From NCBI GenBank assembly GCA_900547305.1, contig URGH01000034.1:1-25603 (forward strand): DNA of 25,603 bases, given 5' to 3'. Positions 22,173 through 25,603 of this stretch are shown here, one piece after another; the first letter of the stretch is position 1; every line of letters begins with the position of its first letter. Both the position numbers and the translations under genes were made by a program. Under the pieces are notes generated by a model. That model saw only the letters and a program-made list of their open reading frames with translations. It ran no database searches and was not told the DNA's origin. The stretch comes from an uncultured Oscillospiraceae bacterium. Its GTDB lineage: Bacteria; Bacillota; Clostridia; Oscillospirales; Acutalibacteraceae.

Positions 22173-23063
22173 ATGAAAAAACGCATATTCACGGGAGCAG
22201 CCACGGCACTTATTACCCCTATGAAAGCAGACGGCAGCGTAAATTTTGAGCGCCTTGAAACGCTTGTTGAAGAGCAGATAAAGGGCGGAATTGACGCGCT
22301 TGTAATCTGCGGTACCACGGGCGAAAAATCCACGCTTAATTATGATGAGCACGTTAAGGTTATTGAAACCGCCGCAAGAGTAAACGCGGGCAGAGTGCCC
22401 ATTATTGCGGGCACGGGCAGCAACGACACGGTGTATTCGGTAGGGCTTTGCGAGGACGCAGAAAAGGCGGGAGCAGACGCTTTTCTTATGGTAACGCCGT
22501 ATTACAACAAAACCTCGCAGCGCGGGCTTGTAGCGCACTATAACTACATTGCTGACCGCGTTAATAAGCCTATTATTCTTTATAACGTGCCCTCGCGCAC
22601 GGGGGTTGCAATTAAGCCCGAAACCTACAAGGAGCTTTCAAAGCACCCGAATATAGTAGCCACCAAGGAAGCTAACGGCGATTTATCCTCGGTTGCTAAA
22701 ACCCGCTATCTCTGCGGGGACGATCTTGATATTTATTCCGGCAACGACGATCAGGCCGTGGCTATGATGTCGCTCGGCGGAATAGGCGTTATTTCGGTGC
22801 TTTCAAACTTCCTGCCGGGAGTTATGCACAAAATGTGCGCCGAGTACCTTGCGGGGCACACAAAAGCCGCCGCAGAAATGCAAATAAAGTATGTGGGGCT
22901 TATGAACGCGCTTTTCAGCGACGTTAACCCCATTCCCGTAAAAGAGGCTATGAATATGCTGGGGCTTGAAGCGGGGCCGTGCCGCCTGCCGCTTTATCCT
23001 ATGGAAGAAGGCGCGCGCGCCGTTCTTCGCGAAAAGCTTGCAGAGTGCGGCTGCCTTAAATAA
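22173..23063 (+). CDS. dapA: 4-hydroxy-tetrahydrodipicolinate synthase
   Basis: A 296-residue TIM-barrel aldolase condensing pyruvate with aspartate semialdehyde, the first committed step to DAP and lysine. Visible are the ALITPMKADG start of the barrel, GTTGEKSTL (47-55), the PYYNK strand, Tyr137 and Arg142 (LYNVPSRTG), and Schiff-base Lys165 (ATKEANGD). GSNDQ-type GNDDQ and the C-terminal NPIPVKEA also match. The usual Ser after GTTGE is Lys, a minor variation. Length is normal. The start has GGAG about 10 nt upstream. Co-transcribed with asd and dapB; DAP is needed for peptidoglycan, matching the cell-wall genes elsewhere in the window. Confidence 0.97.
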   Translation: MKKRIFTGAATALITPMKADGSVNFERLETLVEEQIKGGIDALVICGTTGEKSTLNYDEHVKVIETAARVNAGRVPIIAGTGSNDTVYSVGLCEDAEKAGADAFLMVTPYYNKTSQRGLVAHYNYIADRVNKPIILYNVPSRTGVAIKPETYKELSKHPNIVATKEANGDLSSVAKTRYLCGDDLDIYSGNDDQAVAMMSLGGIGVISVLSNFLPGVMHKMCAEYLAGHTKAAAEMQIKYVGLMNALFSDVNPIPVKEAMNMLGLEAGPCRLPLYPMEEGARAVLREKLAECGCLK

Positions 23064-23080
23064 AACTTTATAAACCTTAT

Positions 23081-23110
23081 GCACCCGATAGGCCTTTACC
23101 TATCGGGTGC
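23081..23110 (+). promoter_or_regulatory. Perfect hairpin in the dapA-dapB gap
   Basis: GCACCCGATAGG (23081-23092) pairs perfectly with 23099-23110 around a 6-nt loop. No T-run follows (AATTAAAAAG), so it is not a normal terminator. It lies 12 nt before the dapB ribosome-binding region and could tune dapB expression or protect the upstream mRNA from decay. Confidence 0.6.
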
Positions 23111-23136
23111 AATTAAAAAGCGGAAGTGAAATACAT

Positions 23137-23892
23137 ATGATAAAAGCAATATTATGCGGGGCTTCGGGCAGAATGGGCGGCTTTGTGGCAAGCACTGCGG
23201 CTGCCGACAGCGATATTTCGATTGTTGCGGGGGTTGATAAAATAAATAACGGCGAAAAATTCCCGATTTTTTCTTCTTTCGGAGATATAAACGTTAAAGC
23301 CGATATGATAATTGATTTTTCCCACCCATCAATGCTTGAGCCTATGCTTGACTACGCCGTAAAAAATAATCTGCCCGTAGTTATTGCTACCACGGGCTAT
23401 GATAACGCGCAGACCGAAAAAATACGCGCGGCGGCTGAAAATATTCCGATATTTTTTACATTTAATATGTCGCTCGGCATAAATCTTGTGGCGGCGCTTG
23501 CGAAAAAAGCCGCCGCGATACTCGGCGACGGCTTTGATATTGAAATAATAGAAAAACATCATAACCAAAAGCTGGACGCGCCCTCGGGCACGGCAATAAT
23601 GCTTGCCAACGGTATTAACTCGGTTTTCGGCGATACGCTGAACTACGAATACGACCGCCACTCGGTAAGGCGCAAACGCCCGAAAAACGAAATAGGCATA
23701 CACTCGGTGCGCGGCGGCACGATAGTCGGCGAGCACGAGGTTATTTTTGCGGGGCACGATGAAGTCATAACCCTTACCCACACCGCGCAGTCCCGCGAGA
23801 TTTTCGCCGTAGGCGCGGTAAAGGCGGCAAAATTTCTTTACGGTAAACCCGCCGGGCTTTATGATATGAGCGACGTTACAAACATTGAATGA
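23137..23892 (+). CDS. dapB: 4-hydroxy-tetrahydrodipicolinate reductase
   Basis: A 251-residue NAD(P)H enzyme producing tetrahydrodipicolinate. Visible are the nucleotide-binding CGASGRMGG (7-15), DFSHPSML, ATTGYDN, and the active-site EIIEKHHNQKLDAPSGTA with the catalytic His-His and Lys, then SVRGGTIVGEHEVIFAG. Slightly shorter than E. coli DapB but normal for Clostridia. Start 23137 is chosen over 23107 because GGAAGTGA lies about 8 nt upstream and the protein then begins directly with the Rossmann fold. It is the last gene of the asd-dapA-dapB operon, separated from dapA by a hairpin and followed by a strong terminator. Confidence 0.96.
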   Translation: MIKAILCGASGRMGGFVASTAAADSDISIVAGVDKINNGEKFPIFSSFGDINVKADMIIDFSHPSMLEPMLDYAVKNNLPVVIATTGYDNAQTEKIRAAAENIPIFFTFNMSLGINLVAALAKKAAAILGDGFDIEIIEKHHNQKLDAPSGTAIMLANGINSVFGDTLNYEYDRHSVRRKRPKNEIGIHSVRGGTIVGEHEVIFAGHDEVITLTHTAQSREIFAVGAVKAAKFLYGKPAGLYDMSDVTNIE

Positions 23893-23896
23893 GTTT

Positions 23897-23936
23897 AAAA
23901 ACCGGGCTGTTGTTTTTTACGACAGCCCGGTTTTTT
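23897..23936 (+). terminator. Intrinsic terminator after dapB
   Basis: A GC-rich stem ACCGGGCTGT (23901-23910) pairs with ACAGCCCGGT (23922-23931), extended by flanking A and T runs, with a loop of about 11 nt and T6 after the stem. The A-run makes it usable in both directions, so it may also serve the convergent acetyltransferase gene. Confidence 0.88.
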
Positions 23937-23938
23937 AA

Positions 23939-24499
23939 TTACAATGTGCCTTTACAGCGGGTAACAGGCGCTTGATTTTCTCTATGCTCGCCTATAATTT
24001 TTTCCATCCAAATCATATTGTACCAACGCCCGAACTTATAGCCGCATTTATGAAATTCGCCCACCTGCGCAAAGCCGATATGATTGTGAAATTCGGCGCT
24101 GTTTTTTGTTAAATACTCATCTTCCTCGGCGGGATACCCGATGCAGGCGTACATATTAAGAATACCCATTTTTTTAAGCTCTTTTTCAAGCGCCGCATAG
24201 AGCGTTTTGCCAATGCCGCATTTACGGGCGTTTTTATCAAGATAAATTGAAGTCTCACACGACCAATCGTAAGCCGCCCTGCCAACAAACGCGCCCGCAT
24301 AGGCATATCCTGCAATAACCCCGTCCTTTACCGCCACAAAATACGGGTATTTCTGCATGGTTTTTTCCATTCTGCCGCGAAATTCTTCAATCGGCGGCGT
24401 TGTGTATTCAAAGGTTATCGCCGTGTTTTTTATATAATAATCGTATATTTCCAATATCCGCTCGGCGTCCCCGAGCGCTGCGCTGCGAACCGTAATCAT
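23939..24499 (-). CDS. GNAT family N-acetyltransferase, phosphinothricin-acetyltransferase-like
   Basis: A 186-residue acetyl-CoA-dependent acetyltransferase. The order MITVRSAALGDAERILEIYD, AITFEYTTPPIEEFRGRM, YFVAVKDGVIAGYAYAG, a Q/RxxGxG-like RKCGIGKTL in the acetyl-CoA loop, and HNHIGFAQVGEFHKCGYKFG followed by RWYNMIWMEK are typical of the Pat/YncA branch. Members acetylate amino-acid analogues such as methionine sulfoximine; the natural substrate here is unknown and resistance should not be assumed. Start 24499 is chosen over the upstream codon at 24541 because AGAGGT lies about 8 nt upstream and the domain begins at once. It converges on dapB and shares the terminator between them. Confidence 0.92.
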   Translation of the reverse strand: MITVRSAALGDAERILEIYDYYIKNTAITFEYTTPPIEEFRGRMEKTMQKYPYFVAVKDGVIAGYAYAGAFVGRAAYDWSCETSIYLDKNARKCGIGKTLYAALEKELKKMGILNMYACIGYPAEEDEYLTKNSAEFHNHIGFAQVGEFHKCGYKFGRWYNMIWMEKIIGEHRENQAPVTRCKGTL

Positions 24500-24577
24500 A
24501 AAGCATTTACCTCTTATCTTAACAAAGCCCGCAAAGGACATTTTTTATTTATTATAACGTTTTTCATTTAATTTTTC

Positions 24578-24612
24578 AAGAGAGCGCGTCGAAAAAATCG
24601 GCGCGCTCTCTT
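24578..24612. terminator. GC-rich hairpin between SLOG and acetyltransferase genes
   Basis: A 15-bp stem (24578-24592 with 24598-24612, one G-U pair) around A5 overlaps the stop codon of the SLOG gene. The T-run after it on the minus strand is poor, so it is probably a 3'-end structure or weak terminator. Confidence 0.5.
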
Positions 24613-24994
24613 AAATTATGTATTTAATTCTCAGCGGCTTTTTCATTTGTTTGGTAAAATTTATTGTTGACCTTGTTCCCCGGCTCTCCCCGTCCCAAAA
24701 GCAAATCACATAATCGGCTTTTTTCACCATTTCCGAATTGCGCCGCGGACCCGCGCTTTTTCCGTACTTTTCCCAATCGGGATAATAATATATACACTTC
24801 ATTCTGTTTTCGTGCGCGTAACGCTCGCCCAGCTTATCGGCGCCGTTCGCACCGCCCGAAATAATTATAATTTTATATTGCTTTCTAATATTATATAAAT
24901 AAAAATCAATGTATTTCTTTGCTGTTCGGTAATCTTCAAAATCCCTGCTGCCCGCAATTAAAACATACCTGGTCGGACGTTTATCGAAAAACAT
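24611..24994 (-). CDS. SLOG-family protein (DUF2493, YspA/YpsA-related)
   Basis: A 127-residue single-domain Rossmann-like SLOG protein. Visible are IAGSRDFEDY (13-22), the nucleotide-binding SGGANGADKLGERYA (46-60), YPDWEKYGKSAGPRRNSEM (71-89) and CFWDGESRGTRSTI (98-111), the standard DUF2493 signature. The SLOG superfamily binds nucleotide-derived ligands and has been linked to signalling, phage biology and conflict systems; the biochemical role of stand-alone DUF2493 proteins is unclear to me. ATG 24994 is preferred to GTG 25003 because GGGA is 9 nt from the ATG and only 2 nt from the GTG. It is AT-rich and divergent from an XRE regulator. Its promoter holds a perfect palindrome in the spacer, implying repression. 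Confidence 0.88.
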   Translation of the reverse strand: MFFDKRPTRYVLIAGSRDFEDYRTAKKYIDFYLYNIRKQYKIIIISGGANGADKLGERYAHENRMKCIYYYPDWEKYGKSAGPRRNSEMVKKADYVICFWDGESRGTRSTINFTKQMKKPLRIKYII

Positions 24995-25057
24995 TATTGT
25001 CACTTTCCCATATACTATTTTATATAACTTCGTCGGATTAAAAGCTATATATAATTT

Positions 25058-25086
25058 AGTATATAGTTTATAAAACTATATGTCAA
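25058..25086 (-). promoter_or_regulatory. SLOG gene promoter with a 21-bp palindromic operator in the spacer
   Basis: On the minus strand, a perfect TTGACA (25086-25081), 17 bp, TATACT (25063-25058). A perfect inverted repeat at 25061-25081 (ATATAGTTT, ATA, AAACTATAT) fills the spacer exactly. A second weaker dyad, CTATATA (25045-25051) with TATATAG (25060-25066), overlaps the -10. Confidence 0.8.
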
Positions 25087-25125
25087 TACTAATAAAGGAA
25101 ATAAAGCGATATATTTAAAATTTTG

Positions 25126-25136
25126 TAGTTTATAAT
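25126..25136 (+). promoter_or_regulatory. XRE gene -10 region overlapping an operator half-site
   Basis: TATAAT at 25131-25136 is preceded by TAGTTTATA (25126-25134), the same 9-mer present in the palindrome at 25064-25072. No good -35 is visible. This suggests autoregulation of the XRE gene. Confidence 0.55.
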
Positions 25137-25161
25137 GACACAAAAAAGGCGGTGTCTATAA

Positions 25162-25470
25162 ATGGAACAAAAAGAATTTGCAAAAAGGTTAATCAAACTT
25201 CGTGAAAACGTCGGAGTGTCAGAGCGCGAAATGTCTTTGGCGATAGGACAAAATCCAAGTTATATAAACAATATCGAAAGCGGAAGAGCGTTTCCCTCAT
25301 TTAACGTTTTCTTTTATATATGCGATTATCTTAAAATAACACCGGCAGAATTTTTTGAAACAGATTCTGCTAATCCGGCTCAGTTAAATGAACTTATTAA
25401 AAAGCTTAAAAAGTTAGATGCAAAGCAAACCGAAACTCTTACGGCATTTGTCGAACAAATGATTAGATAA
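25162..25470 (+). CDS. XRE-family HTH transcriptional regulator
   Basis: A 102-residue DNA-binding protein. The HTH spans about 6-62: FAKRLIKLRENVGVSEREMS, then LAIGQNPSYINNIESGRAFP, then the C-terminal helices of the domain. A charged helix (about 72-102, NELIKKLKKLDAKQTETLTA) may dimerise. Members repress promoters through palindromic sites. The start has AAGGCGG about 10 nt upstream. It is transcribed away from the SLOG gene, and the intergenic region carries a perfect palindrome in the SLOG promoter plus a matching half-site on its own -10, so it probably represses both. No domain for ligand binding is evident, so induction might come from the SLOG protein or another factor; that is inference. 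Confidence 0.92.
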   Translation: MEQKEFAKRLIKLRENVGVSEREMSLAIGQNPSYINNIESGRAFPSFNVFFYICDYLKITPAEFFETDSANPAQLNELIKKLKKLDAKQTETLTAFVEQMIR

Positions 25471-25494
25471 AATCGAAAGTAAAATAGTCAAAAA

Positions 25495-25603
25495 TACCCC
25501 TCAGTCGTGCATATGCACGACAGCTCCCCTCTATTTCGGCAGAGCCGAAAAGAAGGGAGCCTAAATGCCTCCCCTGTGTAAGGGGAGGTGGGTCGGCTTG
25601 TCC
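25495..25603. repeat. Hairpin-rich intergenic repeat, truncated by the window end
   Basis: There are three strong palindromes in about 90 bp: a perfect 18-bp palindrome at 25504-25521 (GTCGTGCAT and its complement), TTTCGGC/GCCGAAA with flanking CTCCC/GGGAG at 25524-25559, and CCTCCCCT (25568-25575) with AGGGGAGG (25581-25588). From memory, sequences with CCCCTCAGTC, AGCTCCCCT and CCTCCCCTGTGTAAGGGGAGG recur many times in Oscillospiraceae-type genomes, so this is probably a dispersed repeat. It continues past the right edge. Confidence 0.7.

Noticed and set aside
23939..24499. Calling the GNAT gene a phosphinothricin resistance gene
   Set aside because: The similarity is at family level only, and most family members act on other amines; the evidence supports only a Pat-like acetyltransferase.
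1..25603. CRISPR array or insertion-sequence transposase
   Set aside because: No regularly spaced repeat series and no DDE or HUH transposase motifs were seen on either strand; the only recombinase is the tyrosine integrase.

Overview
The window looks like a chromosomal segment of an anaerobic, low-to-moderate-GC Gram-positive bacterium of the class Clostridia, probably an Oscillospiraceae/Ruminococcaceae-type gut organism. I infer this from gene content: NfnAB electron bifurcation, an iron alcohol dehydrogenase, LCP and class A PBP cell-wall enzymes, the DAP pathway, strong Shine-Dalgarno sites and sigma-A-type promoters, and a GC-rich hairpin repeat of a kind I recall from that group. No database search was possible.

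Layout. 1-1640: end of a surface-polysaccharide locus (a UDP-GlcNAc 2-epimerase family enzyme overlapping an LCP ligase) closed by a terminator. About 1700-5240: an AT-rich integrated element, with a DUF6076-like gene split between two frames, an excisionase-like HTH protein, a winged-helix protein, a hairpin and direct-repeat region, and a tyrosine integrase. The integrase faces the 3' end of a tRNA-Trp gene. 5277-5493: two tRNAs (Trp, and one with a CAT anticodon) with their own promoter and terminator. 5603-8209: an ABC transporter with fused ATPase and permease. 8278-11245: promoter, class A PBP and trmO. 11376-14829: iron ADH, nfnA and nfnB, a redox operon.

14834-18480: an AT-rich single-PASTA lipoprotein gene sits between two near-identical 50-bp terminator copies. 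Divergent from it is a compact sugar operon: an XRE-HTH domain fused to a PfkB kinase, a D-lyxose/mannose-type cupin isomerase, and a class II ketose-bisphosphate aldolase. The 8-mer AAATCTAC occurs three times in the shared intergenic region, at the predicted start site of the lipoprotein gene and around the -35 of the kinase operon. One regulator could therefore control both.

18538-18682 is a strongly structured, unexplained intergenic element. 18745-20918: queA-tgt (queuosine). 20961-23892: asd-dapA-dapB (aspartate to DAP/lysine), with a perfect palindrome over the predicted start site. 23939-25470: a GNAT acetyltransferase, then a divergent SLOG (DUF2493)/XRE regulator pair. A 21-bp palindrome lies between the -35 and -10 of the SLOG gene. 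The window ends inside a hairpin-rich repeat.

Most promising leads: the self-regulated kinase-isomerase-aldolase pathway with its operator set, the terminator-flanked lipoprotein cassette, the 18.5-kb structured element, and the SLOG/XRE switch.
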